Origin: Pseudomonas khavaziana
GTDB lineage: Bacteria > Pseudomonadota > Gammaproteobacteria > Pseudomonadales > Pseudomonadaceae
Assembly: GCF_019145205.1 (NCBI RefSeq)
Contig: NZ_JAHSTT010000005.1
Coordinates: 62,001 to 126,000, forward strand
DNA length: 64,000 nucleotides
Direction of reading: 5' to 3'
How positions within the stretch are numbered: position 1 is the first letter of the stretch; the number at the start of each line of letters is the position of its first letter. The translations under genes and the position numbers were made by a program. Positions 45,468 through 55,138 of the stretch are shown here, piece by piece. A model generated the notes under the pieces. The model searched no databases. It had not been told where the DNA came from and was given only the letters and a program-made list of their open reading frames with translations.

Positions 45468-46010
45468 GTGAACAAGTCGTTGCTGGTTGGTGCGGTATTG
45501 GGTGCTGTCGGTGTGACTGCCGGGGGCGCTGTTGCCACCTACAGCCTGGTAAAAAGCGGCCCTGAGTATGCGCAAGTGCTGGCGGTGCAGCCGGTGAAAA
45601 CCCAGATTAAAACCCCTCGTGAGGTCTGCAAGGACGTCACCGTGACCCGGCAGCGTCCGGTGCAGGATCAACATCAAATCGCCGGTACCGTAGTGGGTGC
45701 CCTTGCAGGTGGCCTGCTGGGTAACCAGATCGGTGGCGGTAACGGTAAGAAACTGGCCACTGTGGCCGGTGCAGTCGGTGGTGGCTACGCCGGTAACAAG
45801 GTTCAGGAAGGCATGCAGAACCGCGATACCTACACCACTACGCAAACCCGCTGTAACACCGTCAATGACATCAGCGACAAGGTTGTTGGCTATGACGTGC
45901 GTTACAACCTGGATGGCAAGGAAGGCACTGTGCGTATGGAGCGTGATCCAGGCAGCCAGATCCCGGTGGATAAGGAAGGGCGTCTGATCCTGGGTCAGAA
46001 CCAGCAGTAA
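45468..46010 (+). CDS. Glycine-zipper 2TM-domain outer-membrane-type protein
   Basis: The product is 180 residues. GTG 45468 is chosen because AGGAGG lies five bases upstream. The N-terminus (NKSLLVGAVLGAVGVTAGGAVATY) is a hydrophobic signal or anchor. Residues about 68-110 form the glycine zipper (AGTVVGALAGGLLGNQIGGG, AGAVGGGYAGNKV). The C-terminal part has CNTVNDISDKVVGYDVRYNLDGKEG. The layout resembles the SlyB/YMGG-type envelope proteins, which insert in or span the outer membrane. The exact role is unknown. Confidence 0.8.
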   Translation: MNKSLLVGAVLGAVGVTAGGAVATYSLVKSGPEYAQVLAVQPVKTQIKTPREVCKDVTVTRQRPVQDQHQIAGTVVGALAGGLLGNQIGGGNGKKLATVAGAVGGGYAGNKVQEGMQNRDTYTTTQTRCNTVNDISDKVVGYDVRYNLDGKEGTVRMERDPGSQIPVDKEGRLILGQNQQ

Positions 46011-46052
46011 TTCCGGGCCTGGCACTGACTCAAGGGCCAGTGCAGTTCAAAA

Positions 46053-46076
46053 TGTGGGAGGGGGCAAGCCCCCTCT
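46053..46076 (+). repeat. REP fragment
   Basis: TGTGGGAGGGGGCAAGCCCC is followed by CTC: a truncated REP with a compact inverted repeat, between the glycine-zipper gene and the shared terminator. Confidence 0.6.
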
Positions 46077-46132
46077 CTCGCATTTGATATGTATTGCTGC
46101 TGATTCACGGGTCTGTCACAAATCCCAGGCAT

Positions 46133-46162
46133 AAAAAAAGCACCCCTAGGGGTGCTTTTTTT
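46133..46162. terminator. Bidirectional terminator between the glycine-zipper gene and suhB
   Basis: AAAAAAAGCACCCC-TA-GGGGTGCTTTTTTT is fully symmetric, so it can end transcripts from both convergent genes. Confidence 0.92.
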
Positions 46163-46172
46163 GCTCGCTCGC

Positions 46173-46988
46173 TTAGCGCTTCAGCGAAGCCGGCAGGTGC
46201 GGCTGGATCGCCGTCAGCACTGCCTTGAAGCATTTGGTGTTGCCGGCAACCACGTGGCCTTTCTCAAGGAAGTCGTGGCCACCGGTGAAATCGCTTACCA
46301 GGCCGCCAGCTTCCTGGATCAGCAGGGCGCCTGCAGCCATGTCCCACTCGGACAGGCCCGATTCCCAGAATGCATCGAAACGACCGGCAGCGACATAAGC
46401 CAGGTCCAGGCTGGCTGCACCGGCGCGGCGGATACCGGCGGTCTGGCCAACCAGGGCGCGGAACATGCCCAGGTAGTTTTCCAAGTTGTCCATCTGGTCA
46501 TCACGGAACGGGAAGCCGGTGCCCAGCAGTGCGCCTTCCAGGCTGGTGCGACCGCTGACACGCAGGCGACGGCCGTTCAACTGGGCGCCACGGCCACGGC
46601 TGGCGGTGAATTCTTCCTGGCGAACCGGGTCCAGCACAACGGCGTGTTCCAGGCGACCACGGTATTTGCAGGCGATGCTCACGGCAAAGTGTGGAATGCC
46701 GCGCAGGAAGTTGGTGGTGCCATCCAGTGGGTCGATGATCCACAGGTAGTCTTCGCCTTCGCCGCTACCTTTGTGCAGGCCGGTTTCTTCACCGAGGATG
46801 CCGTGGGTAGGGTAGGCCTTGCGCAGGGCGTCGATGATCTTCTGTTCGGCGGCGCGGTCCACCTCGGATACATAATCCTTGGCGTCTTTTTCGTCGACCT
46901 TGATGGTATCCAGGCGCTCGATGGAGCGGAAGATCAATTCACTGGCGCTGCGGGCGGCGCGCAGCGCGATATTCAGCATGGGCTGCAT
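46173..46988 (-). CDS. suhB: Inositol-1-monophosphatase SuhB
   Basis: The product is 271 residues. The metal-binding motifs GEETG (near 66), WIIDPLDGTTNFLRGIPHF (near 83) and WDMAAGALLIQEAGG (near 215) are all present. It hydrolyses inositol monophosphate. In enterobacteria SuhB also joins the rRNA antitermination complex, and the pseudomonad protein has regulatory phenotypes. It is divergent from trmJ, as in many gammaproteobacteria. Confidence 0.96.
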   Translation of the reverse strand: MQPMLNIALRAARSASELIFRSIERLDTIKVDEKDAKDYVSEVDRAAEQKIIDALRKAYPTHGILGEETGLHKGSGEGEDYLWIIDPLDGTTNFLRGIPHFAVSIACKYRGRLEHAVVLDPVRQEEFTASRGRGAQLNGRRLRVSGRTSLEGALLGTGFPFRDDQMDNLENYLGMFRALVGQTAGIRRAGAASLDLAYVAAGRFDAFWESGLSEWDMAAGALLIQEAGGLVSDFTGGHDFLEKGHVVAGNTKCFKAVLTAIQPHLPASLKR

Positions 46989-47133
46989 GGATGTGTCACC
47001 TAAGGTTGTTAAAGAAAGCCGAGCATTCTAGCAGAAACTTTCTTCAGGTGAAGGACGACGTTAGCTTTCATGGCATAACCTTAGGCTGTTCTGTAAGATT
47101 TGCTCCCCTTTCCCATGTCCGAGAGCGCCTCCC

Positions 47134-47904
47134 TTGCTGCAAAATATTCGTGTCGTCTTGGTCAATACCAGTCATCCCGGCAATATCGGCGGGGTGGCGC
47201 GAGCCATGAAAAACATGGGGCTGACGCGCCTGGTGCTGGTCGAGCCGCGGGTATTCCCGCACCACGAGGCCGATGCCCGTGCGTCCGGCGCCAATGACAT
47301 CCTGCAAAGCGCTCAGGTTGTCGCGACGTTGGAAGATGCCTTGGTTGGCTGCAACCTGGTGCTCGGCACCAGCGCCCGTGACCGACGCATCCCCTGGCCG
47401 CTGCTGGATCCGCGCGAATGCGGCACCAAAGTGGTGGAAGAAGCTGCCGGTGGCGCTGAGATCGCCCTGGTGTTCGGCCGTGAAGACTCCGGCCTGACCA
47501 ATGAAGAGCTGCAGCGATGTCATTACCACGTGCACATTCCATCAGACCCTGAGTTCAGCTCGCTGAATCTCGGGGCGGCGGTGCAGGTCTTGAGTTACGA
47601 AGTGCGCATGGCCTGGCTGGCTGCTCAAGGCCAGCCGAGCAAGGTTGAGAAGGATGAAGTCGCATCGACCAAAAGTGGCGAGTTGGCCACCATGGACGAG
47701 CTGGAACGCTTCTATGAGCACCTGGAGCAAACCCTGGTAGCCATCGAGTTCCTCGATCCTGAAAAGCCAAGGCATTTAATGGCGCGCCTGCGTCGCTTGT
47801 ACGGTCGCAGCTCGGTGAGCCGGGCTGAGATGAATATATTGCGTGGCATCCTCACGGAAACCCAGAAAGCGGCCCGTGGCGAGCTTCTTAAGCGGAAGGA
47901 TTAA
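47134..47904 (+). CDS. trmJ: tRNA (Cm32/Um32) 2'-O-methyltransferase TrmJ
   Basis: This 256-residue SPOUT methyltransferase shows [23 protein letters not shown] at the start (in part), [30 protein letters not shown] and the knot region [14 protein letters not shown]. The start is TTG 47134: no ATG or GTG is available in frame, and the alignment with the family begins at this residue. The ATG at 47115 is in another frame. It lies 2 bp before cysE, so the two are co-transcribed. Confidence 0.94.
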   Translation: MLQNIRVVLVNTSHPGNIGGVARAMKNMGLTRLVLVEPRVFPHHEADARASGANDILQSAQVVATLEDALVGCNLVLGTSARDRRIPWPLLDPRECGTKVVEEAAGGAEIALVFGREDSGLTNEELQRCHYHVHIPSDPEFSSLNLGAAVQVLSYEVRMAWLAAQGQPSKVEKDEVASTKSGELATMDELERFYEHLEQTLVAIEFLDPEKPRHLMARLRRLYGRSSVSRAEMNILRGILTETQKAARGELLKRKD

Positions 47905-47906
47905 CA

Positions 47907-48689
47907 ATGTTCGAGCGTTTGCGAGAAGACATTCAGAGCGTTTTCCACCGAGACCCGGCGGCGCGCAATGCCTTTGAAGTGCTGACCTGCTACCCGGGCA
48001 TGCACGCGATCTGGATCCATCGCCTGTCTGCTGTGTTGTGGGGCATGGGCTGGAAATGGCTGGCGCGATTGGTGTCGAACTTCGGTCGCTGGCTGACCGG
48101 CATCGAGATTCACCCTGGCGCCAAGGTCGGTCGCCGCTTCTTCATCGACCATGGCATGGGCATCGTGATTGGCGAGACCGCCGAGATTGGTGATGACGTG
48201 ACGCTTTACCAGGGTGTGACCCTGGGTGGTACCACCTGGAATAAAGGCAAGCGCCACCCGACCCTGGAAAATGGCGTGGTGGTAGGGGCGGGCGCCAAGG
48301 TATTGGGGCCGTTTACCGTGGGCGCCGGCGCCAAGGTAGGCTCCAATGCCGTAGTGACCAAGGCTGTACCTGCTGGCGCCACCGTGGTGGGCATTCCGGG
48401 CCGCATCATCGTCAAGCCGGAAGTCGGCGACGAGCAGGAAGCCAAGCGCAAGGCCATGGCCGAAAAGATCGGCTTCGATGCCTACGGCGTCAGCGAAGAC
48501 ATGCCCGACCCGGTGGCGCGCGCCATTGGTCAATTGCTCGACCACCTGCAGGCGGTGGATGGCAAGTTGGACGGCATGTGTGGCGCACTGAAGGACCTGG
48601 GCAGCCCCTACTGTGCCAAGGAGTTGCCTGAGTTGCGCGAAGAAGACTTTGCCGAGATCAAGGACGAAGCTGCCATCAAGGCAAGCTGA
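47907..48689 (+). CDS. cysE: Serine O-acetyltransferase
   Basis: The product is 260 residues. An N-terminal helical part ([20 protein letters not shown]) is followed by the left-handed beta helix with hexapeptide repeats ([41 protein letters not shown] in part). It makes O-acetylserine for cysteine. Its place directly upstream of the isc operon suits cysteine as the sulfur donor for IscS. The C-terminal 80 residues extend beyond the short enterobacterial type. Confidence 0.95.
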   Translation: MFERLREDIQSVFHRDPAARNAFEVLTCYPGMHAIWIHRLSAVLWGMGWKWLARLVSNFGRWLTGIEIHPGAKVGRRFFIDHGMGIVIGETAEIGDDVTLYQGVTLGGTTWNKGKRHPTLENGVVVGAGAKVLGPFTVGAGAKVGSNAVVTKAVPAGATVVGIPGRIIVKPEVGDEQEAKRKAMAEKIGFDAYGVSEDMPDPVARAIGQLLDHLQAVDGKLDGMCGALKDLGSPYCAKELPELREEDFAEIKDEAAIKAS

Positions 48690-48714
48690 GATCTGAGGGG
48701 CACCAGAGATTCCC

Positions 48715-48805
48715 TATGGGAGGGGGCTTGCTCCCGATAGCGGTGTGTCAGCCATGGATTTATCGGCTGACCTGCTGCCGTCGGAGGCAAGCCCCCTCCC
48801 ACATA
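48715..48805. repeat. REPIN between cysE and iscR
   Basis: Left TATGGGAGGGGGCTTGCTCC, right GGCAAGCCCCCTCCCACATA, about 45 bases between. The rest of the 303-base gap holds the iscR promoter and operators. Confidence 0.85.
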
Positions 48806-48900
48806 TTGATCTCCCTTGGTCTTGCGTTCTTTGCTCGGCCTTATCCCCGCTGTTCGTACCTACCCCACCCTGCTATGATTCGCGCGCCCTTTTTACGGGT

Positions 48901-48950
48901 ATTCCCGACTAAAGCACTAGGTCTTATAGTTGACTTAAATACTCGGGAAT
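48901..48950 (+). promoter_or_regulatory. Tandem type 1 IscR-binding sites
   Basis: The site at 48926-48950 (begins ATAGTTGACT, ends ACTCGGGAAT) matches the type 1 IscR motif closely. An upstream site at 48901-48925 (ATTCCCGACTAAAGCACTAG and on) is a weaker copy. They overlap the iscR promoter, so holo-IscR should repress its own operon. Confidence 0.82.
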
Positions 48951-48958
48951 CGCATACT
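48930..48958 (+). promoter_or_regulatory. Sigma-70 promoter of iscR
   Basis: TTGACT (48930-48935), 17 bases, CATACT (48953-48958). The -35 box lies inside the better IscR site. Confidence 0.72.
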
Positions 48959-48992
48959 TGCTCCCATTCTGAAACACCTTGGTACCTTGTCC

Positions 48993-49484
48993 ATGAGACT
49001 GACTACAAAAGGCCGATACGCGGTGACCGCCATGCTTGACCTGGCTTTGCACGCGCAAACTGGGCCGGTGTCCCTGGCCGATATCTCCGAGCGCCAAGGC
49101 ATTTCCCTGTCTTACCTCGAACAGCTGTTCGCCAAATTGCGCCGCAGCAACCTGGTTTCCAGCGTTCGCGGTCCAGGTGGTGGCTATCAATTGTCCCGCG
49201 ACATGCAGGGCATCCAGGTAGCCCAGGTAATCGACGCGGTCAACGAATCCGTCGACGCCACCAAGTGCCAGGGCCTGGGTGATTGCCACGCCGGCGACAC
49301 CTGCCTGACGCACCACCTGTGGTGTGACTTGAGCCTGCAGATCCATGAGTTTTTGAGTGGTATCAGCTTGGCTGATCTTGTGACTCGCCGTGAGGTGCAA
49401 GAAGTAGCCCAGCGTCAGGACCAGCGCCGTTGCAACACCAAGGCGCCGCGCCTGGACAAGATCGAAGCGTCCGCCGTCGAGTGA
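48993..49484 (+). CDS. iscR: Fe-S cluster assembly regulator IscR
   Basis: This 163-residue Rrf2-family regulator has a winged helix at 1-60 ([20 protein letters not shown]) and the [2Fe-2S] cysteines in [14 protein letters not shown] (about 92-104). With a cluster it represses isc; without one it binds other sites. ATG 48993 is chosen over the TTG two codons upstream. First gene of the isc operon. Confidence 0.96.
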   Translation: MRLTTKGRYAVTAMLDLALHAQTGPVSLADISERQGISLSYLEQLFAKLRRSNLVSSVRGPGGGYQLSRDMQGIQVAQVIDAVNESVDATKCQGLGDCHAGDTCLTHHLWCDLSLQIHEFLSGISLADLVTRREVQEVAQRQDQRRCNTKAPRLDKIEASAVE

Positions 49485-49534
49485 CAGCCGCAGAGCTAAC
49501 GGCACGCCAGCCAGCCTGATTTAGGAGAAAGTCC

Positions 49535-50749
49535 ATGAAATTGCCGATTTACCTTGATTACTCAGCGACCACCCCGGTTGATCCGCGTGTCGCGCAAAAA
49601 ATGAGCGAATGCCTGCTGGTCGACGGAAACTTCGGCAACCCGGCCTCCCGTTCCCACGTATTCGGCTGGAAGGCCGAGGAAGCGGTGGAGAACGCTCGTC
49701 GCCAGGTCGCAGACCTGGTCAATGCCGACCCGCGTGAAATCGTCTGGACCTCCGGTGCCACCGAGTCCGACAACCTGGCTATCAAGGGCGCGGCGCATTT
49801 CTACGCGACCAAGGGCAAGCACCTGATCACCACCAAGATTGAGCACAAGGCTGTCCTCGACACCATGCGCCAACTGGAGCGTGAAGGTTTCGAGGTCACC
49901 TACCTCGAGCCCACCACCGACGGTATCGTCACCCCGGCAATGATCGAAGCCGCGATGCGTGAAGACACCATCCTGGTTTCCGTGATCCACGTGAACAATG
50001 AAATCGGCACTATCAACGACATCGCGGCCATCGGCGAGCTGACCCGCTCCAAAGGTGTGTTGCTGCACGTCGATGCTGCCCAGTCCACCGGCAAGGTCGA
50101 CATCGACCTGTCCAAGCTGAAAGTCGACCTGATGTCGTTCTCGGCCCACAAGACTTATGGCCCTAAAGGCATCGGCGCGCTGTACGTGAGCCGCAAACCG
50201 CGCGTGCGCATTGAAGCCACCATGCACGGCGGTGGTCACGAGCGCGGCATGCGTTCCGGTACCCTGGCGACCCACCAGATCGTCGGCATGGGCGAAGCGT
50301 TTCGCGTAGCCAAGGAAGACATGGCTGCCGAAAACGTACGCATCAAGGCGTTGAGCGACCGCTTCTACAAGCAGGTCGAGAACCTTGAAGAGCTGTACAT
50401 CAACGGCAGCATGACCGCCCGTGTACCGCACAACCTGAATTTGAGCTTCAACTACGTCGAAGGCGAGTCGCTGATCATGGCGCTCAAGGACCTGGCCGTA
50501 TCGTCCGGTTCGGCCTGCACCTCGGCGTCCCTTGAGCCTTCGTACGTACTGCGCGCCCTGGGCCGCAACGACGAACTGGCTCACAGCTCGATCCGCTTTA
50601 CGTTCGGCCGCTTCACCACTGAAGAGCAAGTCGACTACGCCGCGCAGAAAGTCTGCGAAGCCGTCAACAAGCTGCGCGTTCTGTCGCCGCTGTGGGACAT
50701 GTACAAAGACGGTGTCGACATTTCCAAGATCGAGTGGGCGGCACACTAA
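49535..50749 (+). CDS. iscS: Cysteine desulfurase IscS
   Basis: The product is 404 residues. PLP lysine in [18 protein letters not shown]; catalytic cysteine loop [21 protein letters not shown] (about 325-345). It removes sulfur from cysteine for IscU and for tRNA thiolation. AGGAG precedes ATG 49535. A 99-base structured gap separates it from iscU. Confidence 0.98.
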   Translation: MKLPIYLDYSATTPVDPRVAQKMSECLLVDGNFGNPASRSHVFGWKAEEAVENARRQVADLVNADPREIVWTSGATESDNLAIKGAAHFYATKGKHLITTKIEHKAVLDTMRQLEREGFEVTYLEPTTDGIVTPAMIEAAMREDTILVSVIHVNNEIGTINDIAAIGELTRSKGVLLHVDAAQSTGKVDIDLSKLKVDLMSFSAHKTYGPKGIGALYVSRKPRVRIEATMHGGGHERGMRSGTLATHQIVGMGEAFRVAKEDMAAENVRIKALSDRFYKQVENLEELYINGSMTARVPHNLNLSFNYVEGESLIMALKDLAVSSGSACTSASLEPSYVLRALGRNDELAHSSIRFTFGRFTTEEQVDYAAQKVCEAVNKLRVLSPLWDMYKDGVDISKIEWAAH

Positions 50750-50756
50750 CTATAGA

Positions 50757-50825
50757 AGCCGCCACCCAAGCTCTGTAGGAACGTGGCGGTAAACGCAGGC
50801 GTTTCTACAGGGTTCCAGAGCGGCC
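50757..50825 (+). promoter_or_regulatory. Structured iscS-iscU intergenic segment with competing hairpins
   Basis: CCGCCAC (50759-50765) can pair with GTGGCGG (50783-50789), while CTGTAGGAACG (50773-50783) can pair with CGTTTCTACAG (50800-50810, one mismatch). The two hairpins overlap and cannot both form. No T run follows. It may set differential stability or translation within the isc mRNA. Confidence 0.45.
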
Positions 50826-50848
50826 CTGATGAGTGAGGATTCAGTACC

Positions 50849-51235
50849 ATGGCTTACAGCGAAAAGGTCATCGACCACTACGAAAACCCGCGCAACGTCG
50901 GCAAGATGGACGCGCAAGACCCTGATGTCGGCACCGGCATGGTCGGCGCTCCGGCGTGCGGCGATGTGATGCGCCTGCAGATCAAGGTCAACGAACAGGG
51001 CATTATCGAAGATGCCAAGTTCAAGACCTATGGCTGCGGTTCTGCCATCGCCTCCAGTTCCCTGGCGACCGAGTGGATGAAAGGCAAGTCCCTGGATGAG
51101 GCTGTCACCATCAGCAACACCCAGCTGGCCGAAGAACTGGCCCTGCCGCCAGTGAAAATCCACTGCTCGGTGCTTGCGGAAGACGCCATCAAGGCGGCTG
51201 TTCGCGACTACAAGCAGAAGAAAGGCTTGATCTAA
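50849..51235 (+). CDS. iscU: Fe-S cluster scaffold IscU
   Basis: The product is 128 residues. The three cluster cysteines are in GAPACGD, TYGCGSA and [11 protein letters not shown], and the HscA-recognition motif LPPVK is present. It builds [2Fe-2S] clusters with IscS sulfur and passes them on through HscA/HscB. Confidence 0.98.
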   Translation: MAYSEKVIDHYENPRNVGKMDAQDPDVGTGMVGAPACGDVMRLQIKVNEQGIIEDAKFKTYGCGSAIASSSLATEWMKGKSLDEAVTISNTQLAEELALPPVKIHCSVLAEDAIKAAVRDYKQKKGLI

Positions 51236-51263
51236 GCATTTGGCGACGAGTAAGGAGTCAACG

Positions 51264-51587
51264 ATGGCTATCAGCATGACAGAAGCGGCTGCGCAGCACA
51301 TTCGCCGCTCCCTGAATGGGCGCGGTAAAGGTGAGGGGATTCGTCTGGGTGTTCGCACCACAGGCTGTTCCGGCCTTGCCTACGTGCTGGAGTTTGTCGA
51401 CGAGGTGGTTGAAGAGGACCAGGTGTTCGAAAGTCACGGCGAGAAAGTGATCATCGACCCTAAGAGCCTGACCTACCTGGACGGCACCGAACTCGATTTC
51501 GTCAAGGAAGGGTTGAACGAAGGCTTCAAGTTCAACAACCCCAACGTGCGCGGTGAATGTGGCTGCGGCGAAAGCTTCAACATCTGA
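51264..51587 (+). CDS. iscA: A-type Fe-S carrier IscA
   Basis: The product is 107 residues. Cluster cysteines are in [10 protein letters not shown] and the C-terminal [15 protein letters not shown] lies before ATG 51264; the frame opens earlier at 51240, but this is the better start. Confidence 0.97.
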   Translation: MAISMTEAAAQHIRRSLNGRGKGEGIRLGVRTTGCSGLAYVLEFVDEVVEEDQVFESHGEKVIIDPKSLTYLDGTELDFVKEGLNEGFKFNNPNVRGECGCGESFNI

Positions 51588-51595
51588 GGCTACTC

Positions 51596-52117
51596 GTGGG
51601 TACTCCTTGTCATTTCGCTTTATTCGAGCTGCAGCCGAGCTTTCGCCTGGACCTCGATCAGCTTGCCACGCGCTATCGAGAACTGGCGCGTGGCGTGCAT
51701 CCGGACCGTTTTGCTGACGCTTCCGAGCGTGAACAACGCCAGGCCCTGGAGCAATCGGCCAGCCTCAACGAAGCCTATCAGACGCTCAAAAGTCCTGCGA
51801 AACGCGCGCGTTACCTGCTCGCGATGAACGGTGGTGAGTTGCCGTTGGAAGTCACGGTGCACGATCCGGACTTCCTGATGCAGCAGATGCAGTGGCGCGA
51901 AGAGCTCGAAGACTTGCAGGACGAAGCCGATGTGGCGGGCGTCGCGGTTTTCAAGCGCCGTCTGAAAACCGCCCAGGATGAGCTCAACGAAAGCTTCGCA
52001 GCCTGTTGGGATGATGCTGCGCAACGCGAACAGGCCGAACGCCTGATGCGGCGCATGCAGTTCCTCGACAAGCTCACCTACGAAGTGCGCCAGCTAGAAG
52101 AGCGCCTCGACGATTAA
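51596..52117 (+). CDS. hscB: Co-chaperone HscB
   Basis: The product is 173 residues with GTG start 51596, eight bases after iscA. The J domain is at the N-terminus with the HPD motif ([11 protein letters not shown], near residue 34), and the C-terminal three-helix part binds IscU. It stimulates the HscA ATPase. An upstream in-frame start (51557) lies inside iscA and is not used. Confidence 0.95.
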   Translation: MGTPCHFALFELQPSFRLDLDQLATRYRELARGVHPDRFADASEREQRQALEQSASLNEAYQTLKSPAKRARYLLAMNGGELPLEVTVHDPDFLMQQMQWREELEDLQDEADVAGVAVFKRRLKTAQDELNESFAACWDDAAQREQAERLMRRMQFLDKLTYEVRQLEERLDD

Positions 52118-52168
52118 CCCAGTGCTGCCCGTGATGCACGCCTGATAGACAGATAAGACCTGATTACC

Positions 52169-54031
52169 ATGGCCCTACTGCAAATCGCCGAACCCGGCCA
52201 AAGCCCTCAACCGCACCAGCGTCGCCTGGCGGTCGGGATTGACTTGGGCACTACCAATTCCCTGGTCGCCGCCTTGCGCAGCGGCCTGTCTGAGCCGCTG
52301 CCCGACGCCGATGGCCAGGTGATCCTGCCGTCCGCCGTGCGTTACCACGCGGATCGTACCGAAGTCGGTGAATCGGCCAAGCTGGCCGCGTCCTCCGACC
52401 CTCTGAATACTGTTCTGTCGGTCAAGCGCTTGATGGGTCGTGGTCTGTCCGACGTCAAGCAATTGGGCGACCAGTTGCCCTATCGCTTTGTCGGCGGTGA
52501 ATCCCATATGCCGTTCATCGACACCGTCCAAGGGCCTAAGAGCCCGGTGGAAGTGTCGGCCGATATCCTCAAGGTGCTGCGCCAGCGTGCGGAAACCACC
52601 TTGGGCGGCGAACTGGTCGGTGCGGTGATCACCGTTCCCGCGTATTTCGACGATGCGCAGCGCCAAGCTACAAAGGACGCGGCGAAGCTCGCCGGCCTGA
52701 ACGTGCTGCGCCTGCTCAACGAGCCGACTGCCGCCGCGGTAGCCTATGGCTTGGATCAGCACGCTGAGGGCCTGGTTGCTATCTATGACCTGGGCGGCGG
52801 CACCTTTGATATTTCAATCCTGCGCCTGACCGGCGGCGTCTTTGAAGTGCTGGCCACCGGTGGCGACAGTGCCCTGGGCGGCGATGACTTTGACCATGCC
52901 ATTGCAGGCTGGATTATCACCAGTGCCGGTTTGTCTGCCGACCTGGATCCAGGCGCGCAGCGTAATCTGCTGCAGACAGCCTGTGCCGCCAAGGAAGCAC
53001 TGACTGACGCCGCTTCTGTTGAAGTCTCCTACGGTAGCTGGTCGGCGCAGCTGACCCGCGAAGCTTTTGATGCGCTGATCGAGCCGATGGTCGCTCGCAG
53101 CCTCAGGGCGTGTCGCCGTGCCGTGCGCGATTCCGGTGTCGAGCTGGAAGACGTGGCTGCGGTGGTCATGGTCGGCGGTTCCACCCGCGTACCGCGCGTG
53201 CGCGAGGCCGTGGCCGAAGCCTTCGGTCGCCAGCCGCTGACTGAAATCGACCCGGATCAAGTGGTCGCCATCGGCGCTGCGATCCAGGCCGATACCCTGG
53301 CTGGCAACAAGCGTGACGGTGGCGAACTGTTACTGCTCGACGTGATCCCGTTGTCCCTGGGGCTGGAAACCATGGGCGGCCTGATGGAGAAGGTGATTCC
53401 GCGCAATACCACCATCCCCGTTGCCCGCGCACAGGATTTCACCACCTACAAAGATGGCCAGACGGCCATGATGATTCATGTGCTGCAAGGCGAGCGCGAG
53501 CTGATCAGCGATTGCCGCTCCCTGGCGCGCTTCGAGTTACGCGGTATTCCGGCGATGGTGGCCGGTGCTGCGAAAATTCGCGTGACCTACCAGGTCGACG
53601 CCGATGGCCTGCTCAGCGTGGCTGCCCGCGAGCTGGGTTCGGGCGTCGAGGCCAGTATCCAGGTCAAGCCGTCCTACGGCCTGACCGACGGCGAAATCGC
53701 CAAGATGCTCAAGGACTCGTTCCAGTACGCCGGTGACGACAAAGTCGCCCGCGTATTACGCGAACAGCAAGTCGATGCCCAGCGCCTGCTCGAAGCGGTG
53801 CAGGGCGCCCTTGATGCTGATGGCGAGCGCCTGCTGGATGCCGAGGAACGCATGGTCATCGACCTGCAGATGCAGGAGTTGGCCGAACTGATGAAAGGCA
53901 ACGATGGTTATGCCATCGAGCAGCAGACCAAGCGTTTGTCGCAGGTCACTGACGCCTTTGCCGCCCGCCGCATGGATCAGACGGTGAAAGCCGCACTGGC
54001 GGGACGCAACCTGAATGAAATCGAGGAATAA
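52169..54031 (+). CDS. hscA: Hsp70-type chaperone HscA
   Basis: The product is 620 residues. The nucleotide-binding domain has [14 protein letters not shown] (20-33), [15 protein letters not shown] and [12 protein letters not shown]. The substrate-binding domain follows from about 390. It releases the cluster from IscU by binding LPPVK. Normal length. Confidence 0.97.
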   Translation: MALLQIAEPGQSPQPHQRRLAVGIDLGTTNSLVAALRSGLSEPLPDADGQVILPSAVRYHADRTEVGESAKLAASSDPLNTVLSVKRLMGRGLSDVKQLGDQLPYRFVGGESHMPFIDTVQGPKSPVEVSADILKVLRQRAETTLGGELVGAVITVPAYFDDAQRQATKDAAKLAGLNVLRLLNEPTAAAVAYGLDQHAEGLVAIYDLGGGTFDISILRLTGGVFEVLATGGDSALGGDDFDHAIAGWIITSAGLSADLDPGAQRNLLQTACAAKEALTDAASVEVSYGSWSAQLTREAFDALIEPMVARSLRACRRAVRDSGVELEDVAAVVMVGGSTRVPRVREAVAEAFGRQPLTEIDPDQVVAIGAAIQADTLAGNKRDGGELLLLDVIPLSLGLETMGGLMEKVIPRNTTIPVARAQDFTTYKDGQTAMMIHVLQGERELISDCRSLARFELRGIPAMVAGAAKIRVTYQVDADGLLSVAARELGSGVEASIQVKPSYGLTDGEIAKMLKDSFQYAGDDKVARVLREQQVDAQRLLEAVQGALDADGERLLDAEERMVIDLQMQELAELMKGNDGYAIEQQTKRLSQVTDAFAARRMDQTVKAALAGRNLNEIEE

Positions 54032-54034
54032 CTG

Positions 54035-54376
54035 ATGCCGCAGGTTACTTTTCTACCGCACGCCGAGCATTGCCCGGACGGCATGGTTGTGGAGGCTGAG
54101 ACCGGCAAGTCCCTGCTCGACGTCGCCCATGACAATCACATCGAGATCGAAAGTGCCTGTGGCGGCGTGAATGCCTGCACCACTTGTCACTGCATCATTC
54201 GTAAAGGTTTCAATAGCCTCAACGAGGCCGATGACCTGGAAGAAGACTATCTTGATCGGGCGTGGGGCCTGGAGCCAACGTCGCGCCTGAGCTGTCAGGC
54301 GAAAGTCGGTACCGAAGATCTCACTGTCGAGATTCCGAAATATTCGCTCAACCATGCAGCCGAAGCGCCGCATTGA
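54035..54376 (+). CDS. fdx: [2Fe-2S] ferredoxin of the ISC system
   Basis: The product is 113 residues. Cluster cysteines are in SACGGVNACTTCHC and RLSCQAKV (adrenodoxin-type pattern). It supplies electrons for cluster assembly on IscU. It lies 3 bp after hscA. Confidence 0.97.
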   Translation: MPQVTFLPHAEHCPDGMVVEAETGKSLLDVAHDNHIEIESACGGVNACTTCHCIIRKGFNSLNEADDLEEDYLDRAWGLEPTSRLSCQAKVGTEDLTVEIPKYSLNHAAEAPH

Positions 54377-54390
54377 TTCAAGGAAATGTC

Positions 54391-54591
54391 ATGAGCCTGA
54401 AATGGGTTGATGTACAAGAAATCGCTATACAACTTGCCGAAGCTCATCCTGAGGTCAATCCTCTTACCGTGAACTTCGTCAAGCTGCGCAACCTCGTAAT
54501 GGCGCTGCCGGATTTTGACGACCTCCCTGACCGGGGTGGCGAAAAGGTCCTGGAGGCGATCCAAGGCCTGTGGATCGAAGAAGCAGACTGA
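54391..54591 (+). CDS. iscX: IscX (Fe-S assembly accessory protein)
   Basis: The product is 66 residues, small and acidic: SLKWVDVQEIAIQLAEAHP at the start and LPDFDDLPDRGGEKVLEAIQ near the end, both family signatures. It binds IscS and iron and modulates desulfurase activity. It is the last gene of the isc operon; ATG 54391 follows AAGGAAATGTC. Confidence 0.96.
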   Translation: MSLKWVDVQEIAIQLAEAHPEVNPLTVNFVKLRNLVMALPDFDDLPDRGGEKVLEAIQGLWIEEAD

Positions 54592-54608
54592 GCCGCCTTT
54601 TTACGCAG

Positions 54609-54655
54609 TTAGGCAATACCCAATAACCCGCGTATAATTCGCGGGTTTAATTTTT
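54609..54655 (+). promoter_or_regulatory. Overlapping isc terminator and ndk promoter
   Basis: AACCCGCG (54625-54632) pairs with CGCGGGTT (54640-54647), then a T-rich run: a terminator after iscX. The loop contains TATAAT (54633-54638), a perfect -10 box with TTAGGC 18 bases upstream, which would start ndk transcription. One site seems to do both jobs. Confidence 0.65.
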
Positions 54656-54683
54656 CGTAAATTACCGTTTCTGGAGTTACACC

Positions 54684-55109
54684 ATGGCTGTTCAACGTAC
54701 TTTCTCCATCATCAAGCCTGACGCTGTTGCAAAAAACGTCATTGGCGAGATCACCACTCGTTTCGAAAAAGCCGGCCTGAAGGTTGTAGCTTCGAAACTC
54801 AAGCAACTGTCCAAGGCTGAAGCTGAAGGCTTCTACGCTGAGCACAGCGCTCGTGGCTTCTTCGGCGACCTGGTTGCCTTCATGATCTCCGGTCCTGTTG
54901 TTGTCCAGGTACTGGAAGGCGAAAATGCTATCGCCCTGAACCGTGAACTGATGGGCGCTACCAACCCTAAAGAAGCTGCTGCCGGCACCATCCGTGCTGA
55001 CTTCGCTGAATCCATCGACGCCAACGCTGTTCACGGCTCGGACTCCGAAGCCGCTGCTGCTCGCGAAATCTCGTACTTTTTCGCTGCTACTGAAGTAACC
55101 GCTCGCTAA
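54684..55109 (+). CDS. ndk: Nucleoside diphosphate kinase
   Basis: The product is 141 residues. [14 protein letters not shown] at the start and the active-site His in [16 protein letters not shown] (near residue 117) are both diagnostic. It balances NTP pools. CTGGAG precedes ATG 54684. It has its own promoter candidate in the terminator loop upstream. Confidence 0.98.
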   Translation: MAVQRTFSIIKPDAVAKNVIGEITTRFEKAGLKVVASKLKQLSKAEAEGFYAEHSARGFFGDLVAFMISGPVVVQVLEGENAIALNRELMGATNPKEAAAGTIRADFAESIDANAVHGSDSEAAAAREISYFFAATEVTAR

Positions 55110-55138
55110 GCATCGGCTTAAAGAGTGAGGGTGAATCC

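Noticed and set aside
47115-47135. ATG 47115 as the trmJ start
   Set aside because: It is in a different frame from the SPOUT domain; only TTG 47134 opens the correct frame at the right place.
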